Source of the DNA: an uncultured Campylobacter sp.
GTDB taxonomy: Bacteria; Campylobacterota; Campylobacteria; Campylobacterales; Campylobacteraceae
Assembly: GCF_905372745.1 (NCBI RefSeq)
Contig: NZ_CAJPQR010000024.1
Span: 1-33,479 of the forward strand
DNA: 33,479 nucleotides
Direction: 5' to 3'
Made by a program: the position numbers and the translations under genes
Notes under the pieces: generated by a model
What the model was told of the DNA's origin: nothing
Seen by the model: the letters and a program-made list of their open reading frames with translations, nothing else
Databases searched by the model: none
In this document: positions 17,527 through 25,431 of the stretch, in pieces
Layout: every line of letters begins with the position of its first letter
Position numbering within the stretch: position 1 is the first letter of the stretch

Positions 17527-17601
17527 ATTCAGCTCCGAATTGTGGATTTCTAAATTAATTATCAGAAAACGGAGCGATGCCATCATGTTAAGTCTTAAAA
17601 A

Positions 17602-17640
17602 ACTCACTAATCTTAGCTAGTGAGTAGTTTTTAGTGAGTA
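17602..17640. repeat. Operator-like TAGTGAGTA repeats
   Basis: TAGTGAGTA occurs at 17618-17626 and 17632-17640 in direct orientation, and the inverted form ACTCACTA lies at 17602-17609, so the first two make a hairpin with an 8-base loop. The spacing suits a regulator or recombination directionality protein. It lies between the small minus-strand frame and the integrase gene. Confidence 0.6.
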
Positions 17641-17781
17641 AAAGAGCAAAAATAGGAAATTTATCGCAATAAGTCCCATTACGGACTACGTCAAAAGCAT
17701 GTACTTTGGGGAAAGTTTTCGTATTCGAGAGTGTTATGGTGCGGATGAAAGGACTTGAAAAAATACGCCGCAGATTTATTA

Positions 17782-17854
17782 AGGATTATATAAGTTTATA
17801 TAGTCCTAAAATACGATATTTTAAGCTGATTATAACTTTTTTAGAATTATAATC
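17782..17854. repeat. Two AT-rich inverted repeats upstream of the integrase
   Basis: AGGATTATATAA (17782-17793) faces TTATATAGTCCT (17796-17807), one mismatch and a 2-base loop. GATTATAA (17828-17835) faces TTATAATC (17847-17854). Such clusters upstream of a tyrosine integrase gene often belong to an attachment site or to its promoter control. No matching copy was found by eye at the right side of the element. Confidence 0.55.
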
Positions 17855-17865
17855 CTATCGCCAAA

Positions 17866-17888
17866 TGGGTTACCCAGTGGGTTACCCA
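17866..17888. repeat. Twin palindromes TGGGTTACCCA upstream of the integrase
   Basis: The 11-mer TGGGTTACCCA occurs at 17866-17876 and 17878-17888, one base apart. Each copy is itself palindromic around the central T. The pair ends 32 bases before the integrase ATG, where a repressor or an excision factor would act. This is a strong candidate for a cooperative dimer-dimer binding site. Confidence 0.75.
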
Positions 17889-17920
17889 AAGCGGCACAAA
17901 GGATTTTAAAAAGGACTCAA

Positions 17921-19039
17921 ATGTCAATCAGTCTAAGCGAATACAAAAAGACGAAAGTTCCAAATATATACGTGAGTAAAAATCATACGAATAAGTTTTT
18001 ATTCAGAAAAAGAAGTAGCGACGGAAGGCGAGCCACTAAAGTAGTAGAAATAGCTGTAAGAGAAAAATGGACCGGGCGGGAATATTTACAAGAAGCTATG
18101 GCAGTTTTTGCGGAGTGGGCAAAAGGCAAAGATATGGCGGCATCTAATGTTTCTAGAATCCAGCCAAACATCAAAGTTAAGCAGCTTTGGGATTTATATA
18201 TGGAAACTAGAGCCAAAACCAAAGCTACGACCGGGCTAGCGGCGATGTTTAACAATCATATCAAAAACAGCCCGCTAGGCTCGCTGGCTATAGAAAAGGT
18301 AACGCTTGATCATATTCAAATTTTTTATAACTCTATGCGAAGCAAAGGGCTATCGCCAAAAACATACAATAAAACGATAAAAGAAATTTTACGTCCTATG
18401 TTTAAGTACGCGCTTATTCATAGGGCTCTAGCTTTCGAGCCGACGTTTGGTTTAAAGTTGGACAAGATCGAGAAAAAATCAAAAGTCATCAATTGCTCTA
18501 ATAAGCTTAGAAATTTATTTTCCGCTATTAATGAACTTTACGACGACGACGTTTTTTACTGGACGCTTTTTGCCCTGATTTTTACGGGCAGGCGAAAGTC
18601 CGAAATTTTAAACTTAAAATGGAAAAACATAAATTTCGGTAACAACACGATGCTTTTAGAGAGAACGAAAAACTCCAACGACTATATCGTGGCTATCCCA
18701 AATTTTATAGCATCCAAACTACAAGAGATACCGAGGATGGCCGAGCTAGTGTTTGCCAGTCCCGTAAGCGGCGAGACGATAGTTAATCTAGACAGGCAAG
18801 TCAAAAAGATCAGAGAACTCTCAGGAGTTGAAAATTTTCACCTGCATATGGCGCGAGATATAGTAGTAGGCGCTCTTGCGGAAGCTAGCGCGGATATCCA
18901 TACGATGTCGGGTACTTTACTACACGAAGAACTGGCGACGCTACAGCATTATTTAGGCGTAGATACCTACAAGGCAACCCAAAAAAGTTCGCAAGTGATA
19001 GAAAATTTAGTAGCCCCTAAAAGATTGGGGCGGAAATGA
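17921..19039 (+). CDS. Tyrosine recombinase (integrase)
   Basis: A 372-aa phage-type integrase expected to insert and excise the element. A SAM-like core-binding domain (about 85-175) precedes the catalytic domain. Catalytic residues can be placed: R225 in TGRRKSE, K250 in ERTKN, H309-x-x-R312 in LHMARD, H343 in LQHYLG and Y350 in DTYKATQ. AAGGA lies just before the ATG. It is directed into the element. The coding sequence still resembles Campylobacter genes, unlike the R-M genes that follow. Confidence 0.93.
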   Translation: MSISLSEYKKTKVPNIYVSKNHTNKFLFRKRSSDGRRATKVVEIAVREKWTGREYLQEAMAVFAEWAKGKDMAASNVSRIQPNIKVKQLWDLYMETRAKTKATTGLAAMFNNHIKNSPLGSLAIEKVTLDHIQIFYNSMRSKGLSPKTYNKTIKEILRPMFKYALIHRALAFEPTFGLKLDKIEKKSKVINCSNKLRNLFSAINELYDDDVFYWTLFALIFTGRRKSEILNLKWKNINFGNNTMLLERTKNSNDYIVAIPNFIASKLQEIPRMAELVFASPVSGETIVNLDRQVKKIRELSGVENFHLHMARDIVVGALAEASADIHTMSGTLLHEELATLQHYLGVDTYKATQKSSQVIENLVAPKRLGRK

Positions 19040-19367
19040 CGTTTGCGGCAAAATACCTACAAGATATACGAGAAGTTAAATATATAAAATATGATATAAT
19101 AAAATAAGCTCAAGGTAAGTTAAAAACCTTCAAAGGAGTTTTTAACCATGATCTTGCTGGCGCTCTTGAAAAGTAACGAGCGTAGCGAAGTTAAAAAATA
19201 AGTATATAAATAGCCCATTCCCTAATTTCAGAAAAGAAATTTTGTGAAATTCAGACAGATTACACGGTTTGTGATATATACTCCATATAGCTAATTTATA
19301 AGGCAAACTGCACTTATGGAAACAACAAAAGTCATTGATAACAGTAAACATAAGAAAGATAAATGAG
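19040..19367 (+). other. Non-coding region between integrase and R-M genes
   Basis: A TATAAT at 19095-19100 is followed by a hairpin at 19119-19146 (GTTAAAAAC facing GTTTTTAAC with CTT/AGG continuing the stem). Together they may end integrase transcription or encode a short transcript. Base composition shifts to the AT-rich style of the R-M genes from about 19.2 kb. No protein gene is seen. Confidence 0.5.
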
Positions 19368-20816
19368 ATGGATTTAGGACAAGTATTTACAAGACTTCCA
19401 GTTGCAAGATACATGACATCACTCTTCTCTATAAATAAAGAGTCTAAAATCCTTGATCCTTGTTTTGGCGAAGGAGCTTTTCTCTCTGCTTTGGCAAATG
19501 ATGGATGGAATCATATTTATGGATATGAAATAGACTCAGCCCTGTATGAAAAATGCAAAAATAAATATCAGAAACATAAATTAAAAAATGAAGATTTTCT
19601 GTCATCTAAGCAATGCAGCCAATATGACGGAGTTATTATGAACCCTCCATATGTTAGACAAGAAAAAATAAACGAATTGTCACAGCTTGGTGTCAGCAAA
19701 GATATCTTGTTAGCAAATTCCATTTTCTCATGTTTGCCAACAAGCGCAAACCTATACATGTATTTCATCATAAAAGCAATTTCTGTTTTGAAAGAAAATG
19801 GTGAATTGATAGTAATATTTCCTGGAAGCTGGCTACTCGCAAAAAATGGTGATCGTTTTAGAGAAACTTTGTATAAAAGCTGTGTTGTTGATCGTCAAAT
19901 AAACATCTCTGGTGATGTCTTTGAAAAGACTGCCCTTGTCGATGTTATTATCCTTAAATTAAGGAAAACACAAAGAGAACAGAAGTCGATTATTCCAGAG
20001 TATCTAAAATTAATAAATGATACTTTTGTACCCATTGTTAGAGAAGCCAATAGTCTTCATATCAGCTTTGCTAAAAAGCTTAAGGATATTGGCAACATTC
20101 GTAGGGGTTTGACAACCGGATGCAATTCCATGTTTATTAATCCAGTTATTAATTGTGATGAGAAGTATACTAAAAACATTATATCATCACCAAAGCAAGT
20201 GAATGGATATACGACAGCAGGTTCGAAATATGATAAATTGCTCGTTGTTAGCCATGATGATTTTAATGAACCAAGTATAGATAATTACTTTGGCTCTTGG
20301 CAGGATAAGATTCTTAAAGATAAAAAACCAAAAACTCTGGTTAATAAAATTATTAAAGGTGATGAATGGTATAAGCTCAATCTTTTTGAATGTGATGGAA
20401 TCATTTTTAGTTATTTTGTAAGAAATGATATGAAGTTTGTATTTAACAGATCTGGCAACATTGTTCGCGACAATTTTTACATTATCTATCCGATAATAGA
20501 TGAATTTATATGTTTCGCACTACTAAATAACTACTATACATTTTATCAACTGGAATGCTATGGGAAAAAATATGGTGCTGGATTACTAAAATTGCAACGA
20601 TATGACTTAGAAAACTTACAGATTCCCAATTTTTGTGACTTTTCAGAAGAGGATGCCTACATTCTAAGGGATTTGTCAAAGAAACTTATTAATAATGGTA
20701 CGAAAAAAATCATATCGGGAATAACAAAGGTACTTTCTCAATATTCAGATATAGGTTTTGAAGAAATTTCAAACGAATACGAGAAACTAGTTACTAATAG
20801 ATTGGAGAATGTATAA
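19368..20816 (+). CDS. N6-adenine DNA methyltransferase
   Basis: A 482-aa amino-methyltransferase of the Eco57I/gamma-like arrangement. It has motif X LGQVFTRLPVARYM at the very N-terminus, motif I ILDPCFGEGAFLSAL (about 27-41) for S-adenosylmethionine, and catalytic motif IV MNPPYVRQ (about 90-97). The remaining C-terminal region would hold the target recognition domain (RRGLTTGCNSMFIN and onward). No nuclease domain is evident. The ATG at 19368 is chosen because it places motif X at the start as in relatives; the longer frame begins with a TTG at 19335. It abuts the next gene without a gap, and codon use differs from the Campylobacter core. Confidence 0.9.
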   Translation: MDLGQVFTRLPVARYMTSLFSINKESKILDPCFGEGAFLSALANDGWNHIYGYEIDSALYEKCKNKYQKHKLKNEDFLSSKQCSQYDGVIMNPPYVRQEKINELSQLGVSKDILLANSIFSCLPTSANLYMYFIIKAISVLKENGELIVIFPGSWLLAKNGDRFRETLYKSCVVDRQINISGDVFEKTALVDVIILKLRKTQREQKSIIPEYLKLINDTFVPIVREANSLHISFAKKLKDIGNIRRGLTTGCNSMFINPVINCDEKYTKNIISSPKQVNGYTTAGSKYDKLLVVSHDDFNEPSIDNYFGSWQDKILKDKKPKTLVNKIIKGDEWYKLNLFECDGIIFSYFVRNDMKFVFNRSGNIVRDNFYIIYPIIDEFICFALLNNYYTFYQLECYGKKYGAGLLKLQRYDLENLQIPNFCDFSEEDAYILRDLSKKLINNGTKKIISGITKVLSQYSDIGFEEISNEYEKLVTNRLENV

Positions 20817-21896
20817 ATGACAAATATTGTTAGTTTATTTTCTGGAGGGGGTGGATTGGATTTAGGCTTTATTAATGCAGGCTATAAAATCTTATGGGCT
20901 ATTGATAATAACGAAAATGCAGTAAAAACATATAAAAAAAATATCGGTGCTCACATCAAATGTGCTGATATAATTAAAGAAGAATTAAATGATATTCCTC
21001 GTGCAGATGTTATTATTGGTGGACCGCCATGTCAATCATTTTCTCTTGCAGGAATGAGAAATATAGAAGATGTCAGAGGGCAACTTATTTGGCAATATAT
21101 GAAAATTCTAAAAAAAGTTCAGCCTAAAGCCTTCGTTTTTGAAAATGTAACTGGGCTTTTATCTGCAAAAAATAAAAGTGGAGAAAAAATTGTAGATCAG
21201 CTTAGGACGGCATTTAGGGAAATTGGATATAATGTGGAAATGCAGGTTATGAACGCAGCAGATTATGGCGTGCCTCAAAAAAGACGGAGGGTTATCATTG
21301 TTGGACTTAAAAAAGGAAATTTTATTTTCCCTGCACCGACTCACGGAGATCTCAGTGAGGGCTTGATTCCATATATAAGTGTTAGACAGGCTTTAGATGA
21401 TTTAGGAGTGCCTGTATATGATGAAAATGGGGTTGCAGAATATAAATATCCACCACAAAATGAATATCAGAAAGTAATGCGTTCAAAAGATTTAGTAACG
21501 GAACATTTCATGCCAAGAATGAGCGAATTAGACAAATATATATGCTCACATGTCAAACCTGGTGGAAATTATAATGATATTCCAAAGGATGTTCCATCTA
21601 AAAGGATCAAAAGATTACAGCGAGAAGGAGGACATACTACTTGTTATGGTCGCATGTTACCTGATGAACCATCATATACTATTAACACATATTTCAATCG
21701 ACCGAATGTTGGATGTAATATCCACTATAGTCAGGATAGATTGATAACAGTGAGAGAAGCGTTACGGTTACAATCTTTCCCGGATTCATATCAGATTATT
21801 TCCAGTAGCAAACAAGGAAGAAATTTGATTGTTGGAAATGCCGTTCCACCGTTACTCGCTGAGGTGATTGCAAGAGAATTAAAAAAATATTTGTGA
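20817..21896 (+). CDS. C5-cytosine DNA methyltransferase
   Basis: A 359-aa complete cytosine-5 methyltransferase. Motif I is SLFSGGGGLDLGF, motif IV with the catalytic cysteine is GGPPCQSFSLAG (about 65-76), motif VI is ENV, motif VIII is QKRRRVIIVGL, the variable recognition region follows, then RLQSFPDSY and motif X GNAVPPLLAEVIARE. All key residues look intact. The start follows the previous stop directly, and the next gene begins 9 bases after this stop, so the three R-M genes form one transcription unit. Confidence 0.95.
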   Translation: MTNIVSLFSGGGGLDLGFINAGYKILWAIDNNENAVKTYKKNIGAHIKCADIIKEELNDIPRADVIIGGPPCQSFSLAGMRNIEDVRGQLIWQYMKILKKVQPKAFVFENVTGLLSAKNKSGEKIVDQLRTAFREIGYNVEMQVMNAADYGVPQKRRRVIIVGLKKGNFIFPAPTHGDLSEGLIPYISVRQALDDLGVPVYDENGVAEYKYPPQNEYQKVMRSKDLVTEHFMPRMSELDKYICSHVKPGGNYNDIPKDVPSKRIKRLQREGGHTTCYGRMLPDEPSYTINTYFNRPNVGCNIHYSQDRLITVREALRLQSFPDSYQIISSSKQGRNLIVGNAVPPLLAEVIARELKKYL

Positions 21897-21905
21897 GGAA
21901 AGTTT

Positions 21906-24449
21906 ATGATTAATTACAACGATTCAGAAGTGGGCGTATATCATCCTATATGTGAAAACGCCCTTAATAATGCGCTTAGACTTCTTGGACAGGAGAGAAA
22001 TTATAGAGTTGTGCACCACCGATATACTGGCTCTTTGGAGATGGATTTTGTTATTGAAAATATCACAACTCACAAATATCTTTGTGTCATTGAGGTTAAA
22101 AGAACACCTGCAGCGGTTAACAGCACTAGGCATCAATTTCAGGCAATGTCATATGTTCAGAGTAATGTAGGTATAACGGAGAAACCGTATTATATTCTAA
22201 CTAATCTCGAAAGAGCTATTTTGTTTAGATATGATAGTGCGAGACAACGCACTTATCAACAGATGCTCCAGCCAGGACTTTCGATTATAGGTGATTTTCA
22301 ATCTTTTGATAACGAAAATGCTCTTTGTGATGGCCTTTCAATCTATTTTAAAAATACGATTGACGCTATATTAACGGATAATTATAGCTATTTTTTGACT
22401 TTAGATGATTTTGTTGCTGAAATTGAACCAATCAGATGCGATTATTCAAAATGGAAAAGTAATCTTGCTTTAATGCTGTACGAATATATTCGAGGGTCGT
22501 TCCAATATGTTGGAAGGAACGATCTTCATGACATTCGCGTTTTTCGTGGAAATATTCAGCAAATATGCAATGAGGGTAGTCGTGTTGATTTCGCTGGGAT
22601 TTTTAATTATTGCACTACATTATTTGACCCTACGGTTACTGTCGAAAATACTCTGCTTACTGAACTTTTTAATTATGGCAATCAAAATGTAACGGGAGAC
22701 TCAATAGCCGACACTTTGCACCAGATAGTATCAGCAGGTCATGAGCATGAGGGAGAGGTTCCTACCGATTTAGAGTTGGCTAAGATTGTTGCAATCCTTG
22801 CACATAGTGTTAGCGGAGATTTGGATATAAGTGATTGTGTATGCGATCCCGCCGCAGGAAGTGGAAATCTGATTAGTTCGGCAATTTCAGTATATAATCT
22901 CAGGTCAAATCAGATAATTGCTAATGATGCTAATAAACAGCTTTTAGAACTCCTCTCTTTAAGACTTGGATTGAATTTTGCCAGTAGTATAAATGTTAAT
23001 GTTGCACCTAATATTACATGTCATAATATTTCGAATTTGGATTCCACATATTTTTTAAATACTAAAGTTTTATTAGTAAATCCCCCATTTGTTGCAGGGA
23101 TATATTGTATCCCCCGTAAGCAATCTCTTTATCAAGCAATACGAAGAATTACAGGAGAGGAAGCAATAACTAATGTTGGACAGATGCCATTAGAAGCGGT
23201 GTTTCTGGAGCTGCTGACCGAATTATTACCTAAAGAGACTACTATCGCTTGTGTTTTCCCGAAGACGCATTTGATTGCTCGCGGAAATGAAGCAGTTATA
23301 ATTCGCAGATTGCTTACGTCCAAATTCGGATTGAAAAAGATTTTTATCTATCCAGGTGTAGGAATTTTTGAGGATGTTACAAAAGATACTTGTGTGCTTG
23401 TCGGCTCTATAAAAAGATTGAATGAAAATATTGATATAATAACAAGCATGGATAATATTCCCGATATTGATGCGGATACTTTTAAGGTTGCGTTGAGTAG
23501 AAATCTTGCTAATTATTTTACAACAATTATTCCTGGAATAGAGGGAAAGACAGTTAACAGAATAACTCTCATTAATAGCATAGAAGATGGCTGGCGAGAA
23601 TTTAATATAGATATGATAGATTCAATATCCTTTGTTCAAGCAGAATTGGCATCATCTCCCAAATTGATTCAAATGGATACCTATAATTTCCCAGTGAAAA
23701 GAGGAGGAGCAGGAAATAATGGAGGAAGTGATCTGCTTTTCTTAGACTCTAATCCTTCACTTTTTAATAGTTACCGAAAGCGTGTAAAGTTAGGATTGGG
23801 GTTGCGTAATGCACGCATTGATACTGTGGATATACAAGGGGGAGATAGTAAAATTTTAGATTCTTCGATAAATTCTTCGGCGATTATTGATTCAATTTTA
23901 AGAGACTATGTATCTTTACCAATTAATATAGGTAGGCAGACGAGAAATTCAAAAAATATTATAGAGTGGAAACGCATTCTAGACCGCGAAAGCAGGGGGG
24001 CTTTTCCAGGAAACACGGTATTAATTCCTCGTGCTATAAGAACCAAAGGAAGAGCATATTATTCTAAAAACCGTATGTTTGTTTCCACTAATTTTGTTGT
24101 ATGCAGTATGGCTAATATTGAACAGGCAATTCTACTATCAACATGGATGACTACTATATTCTATCAACTAATATGTGAAGTTTCTTCGAAGGATGAGGTG
24201 GGAATGAGAAAGATGGAGGTGAAAGATATTCTCACCACATTAGTTCCAAACTTCGATACTCTCTCTGACACGTTGTATACAAAGATTCAAGCTGAGTTGC
24301 CAAACATTTCATTTTTAGAACTTAAAAATCCTATTATAAGAGACATAGATCACATTTGGGCTACAGAGTTATTTGGGAAAGATGCTGATAATAAGTTGAA
24401 TGAAGCATCAAGGCTTCTTGCATTTTTAGCAAATAGACGTGATGTATAA
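21906..24449 (+). CDS. Fused restriction endonuclease-methyltransferase (type IIG-like)
   Basis: An 847-aa protein. The N-terminus looks like a PD-(D/E)xK nuclease: D47 in MDFVIE, then E63-V-K65 in CVIEVKRT and Q77/Q79 in the next helix. A helical connector (about 160-300) leads to an amino-methyltransferase with motif I CDPAAGSGN (313-321) and motif IV NPPF (392-395). The C-terminal part (about 560-847) would be the recognition domain. It could cut DNA itself, guided by its own recognition domain, while the two upstream enzymes protect the host sites. An HsdM-like subunit with a nuclease fusion is an alternative. It has a short ribosome site (GAGGAAAG) before the ATG. Confidence 0.8.
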   Translation: MINYNDSEVGVYHPICENALNNALRLLGQERNYRVVHHRYTGSLEMDFVIENITTHKYLCVIEVKRTPAAVNSTRHQFQAMSYVQSNVGITEKPYYILTNLERAILFRYDSARQRTYQQMLQPGLSIIGDFQSFDNENALCDGLSIYFKNTIDAILTDNYSYFLTLDDFVAEIEPIRCDYSKWKSNLALMLYEYIRGSFQYVGRNDLHDIRVFRGNIQQICNEGSRVDFAGIFNYCTTLFDPTVTVENTLLTELFNYGNQNVTGDSIADTLHQIVSAGHEHEGEVPTDLELAKIVAILAHSVSGDLDISDCVCDPAAGSGNLISSAISVYNLRSNQIIANDANKQLLELLSLRLGLNFASSINVNVAPNITCHNISNLDSTYFLNTKVLLVNPPFVAGIYCIPRKQSLYQAIRRITGEEAITNVGQMPLEAVFLELLTELLPKETTIACVFPKTHLIARGNEAVIIRRLLTSKFGLKKIFIYPGVGIFEDVTKDTCVLVGSIKRLNENIDIITSMDNIPDIDADTFKVALSRNLANYFTTIIPGIEGKTVNRITLINSIEDGWREFNIDMIDSISFVQAELASSPKLIQMDTYNFPVKRGGAGNNGGSDLLFLDSNPSLFNSYRKRVKLGLGLRNARIDTVDIQGGDSKILDSSINSSAIIDSILRDYVSLPINIGRQTRNSKNIIEWKRILDRESRGAFPGNTVLIPRAIRTKGRAYYSKNRMFVSTNFVVCSMANIEQAILLSTWMTTIFYQLICEVSSKDEVGMRKMEVKDILTTLVPNFDTLSDTLYTKIQAELPNISFLELKNPIIRDIDHIWATELFGKDADNKLNEASRLLAFLANRRDV

Positions 24450-24658
24450 CTATTCTAAATAAGAGTCCTATCATATTCTACTAAAATTAACAAGAGGTCT
24501 CATGCGTAGCAAAACTTAGTCATAACCAAAAATTCACTTAAGTTCCATTGAGCCCAAAATTTGTATCCGACTTCAATATAAATTCTTGCGGGTTATTATT
24601 GAAACGCAATAACCGTTGTTATAGCTTTTAAGATAATAAATCTTTGTATAAAATTTAG

Positions 24659-24862
24659 CTATAGTGGTTGCATGATACCATTAATTACATACCTTCCAAA
24701 CTTAACCCTTATATCGTCTAGGTTTTTAGTTTGAGGCTAGCCCACTTGGTTGCCATAAAGACGTAAGAGCTTAAATATATGGGTCATGTTAGCGGAAATT
24801 TTAGGAGGCAGGGCTTTAAAATCTTCAGCTACTCGATCGTCCAAAAATGTAATTTCCCACAA
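24659..24862 (-). pseudogene. Broken HigB/Gp49-like toxin gene
   Basis: Read from a TTG at 24862, the frame gives MWEITFLDDRVAEDFKALPP and continues through IFKLLRLYGNQVG to a TAG at 24737-24739. Beyond the stop, the same frame continues with PQTKNLDDIRVKFGRYV to a second stop at 24659-24661. The opening strand, the DF-ALP helix, the LLRLYG helix and the following G-P-KNL stretch fit the HigB/phage Gp49-like RelE-type toxins that act as mRNA nucleases. The ELR-type core after KNL is shortened, so it is decayed beyond one stop. AAAGGA (24869-24874) and TATAAT (24881-24886, minus strand) are correctly placed upstream. Family identification is from pattern memory. Confidence 0.6.
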
Positions 24863-24880
24863 ACTTTATCCTTTGGGCTG

Positions 24881-24886
24881 ATTATA
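24881..24886 (-). promoter_or_regulatory. Promoter -10 box of the broken toxin gene
   Basis: TATAAT on the minus strand lies seven bases upstream of AAAGGA, and the TTG start follows six bases after that. The intact promoter and ribosome site in front of a broken frame indicate recent decay. Confidence 0.5.
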
Positions 24887-25053
24887 TCATAAAAGATATT
24901 AAACTTTTTTGTAAATTTGTCTAAGCATCCGACCGCTCCTCTAGTACCACAAAACAAAAAAACAGTAAATTATCTTTTGGCGAACCGGCTTTTTGCTGGA
25001 CTTAAGGCTTGTAACATGCTAGGATGGATACAAAATTTTGTAAAAGGGAAAAA

Positions 25054-25284
25054 ATGCAAATAAATCCTTGTCAAAAAAAGTTTATAACGCCCGTGGAATT
25101 TGAAGCTCTCTTTAGTGTCGGTACCGATGCCCAATCGATTTGGAGATCGAAAGGTATATTACCATACATAAAGCTAGGCGGCAGAAAAGTTCTATACGAT
25201 AGAGAAAAGATAGAAAAATGGATAGCCAAACACGAAGTGGCTGGAGATCAAGTGCAGTATATTTTAGATATTGAACCTATTTGA
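25054..25284 (+). CDS. AlpA/excisionase-like small DNA-binding protein
   Basis: A 76-aa protein with the winged-helix pattern used by AlpA, Xis and helix-turn-helix family-17 proteins: FITPVEFEALFSVGTDAQSIWRSKGILPYIKLGGRKVLYDREKIEKWIAKHE. The first helix and turn are followed by the GGRKVLYDREKIEKW wing. It probably controls excision or cargo and mob expression of the element. The ATG at 25054 is chosen for AAAAGGGA directly upstream; an in-frame ATG at 25024 has no such site. It is transcribed toward the mob genes. Confidence 0.75.
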   Translation: MQINPCQKKFITPVEFEALFSVGTDAQSIWRSKGILPYIKLGGRKVLYDREKIEKWIAKHEVAGDQVQYILDIEPI

Positions 25285-25431
25285 TATTAAAAATACAACC
25301 GCAGTATCCTTAGATAAGTCCAAGAAGTAGGCTATCCATATCTCGTCAAAGCAACTGAGCAAAATCTGCCTTTTGATTCCCATTAAGGCCTAGAGCACTA
25401 AAGAGAACAAGGCTGATTGGCTCCCATAAGA

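Larger units (their letters stand above)
24450..25053. other. Mostly non-coding region with a toxin-gene remnant
   Basis: There is no intact gene. The minus strand holds a broken HigB-like toxin frame (listed separately). GGTTATT (24591-24597) faces AATAACC (24608-24614) as a small hairpin downstream of that remnant. No matching antitoxin gene could be found by eye. Confidence 0.55.

Noticed and set aside
16997..17920. tRNA gene as integration target of the integrase
   Set aside because: I looked for a cloverleaf-like segment with GTTCGA-type T-arm and found none; the attachment target remains unknown.
19142..19414. 90-codon minus-strand frame ahead of the R-M genes
   Set aside because: It overlaps the adenine methyltransferase start antisense, has no ribosome site that stands out and no recognisable features.
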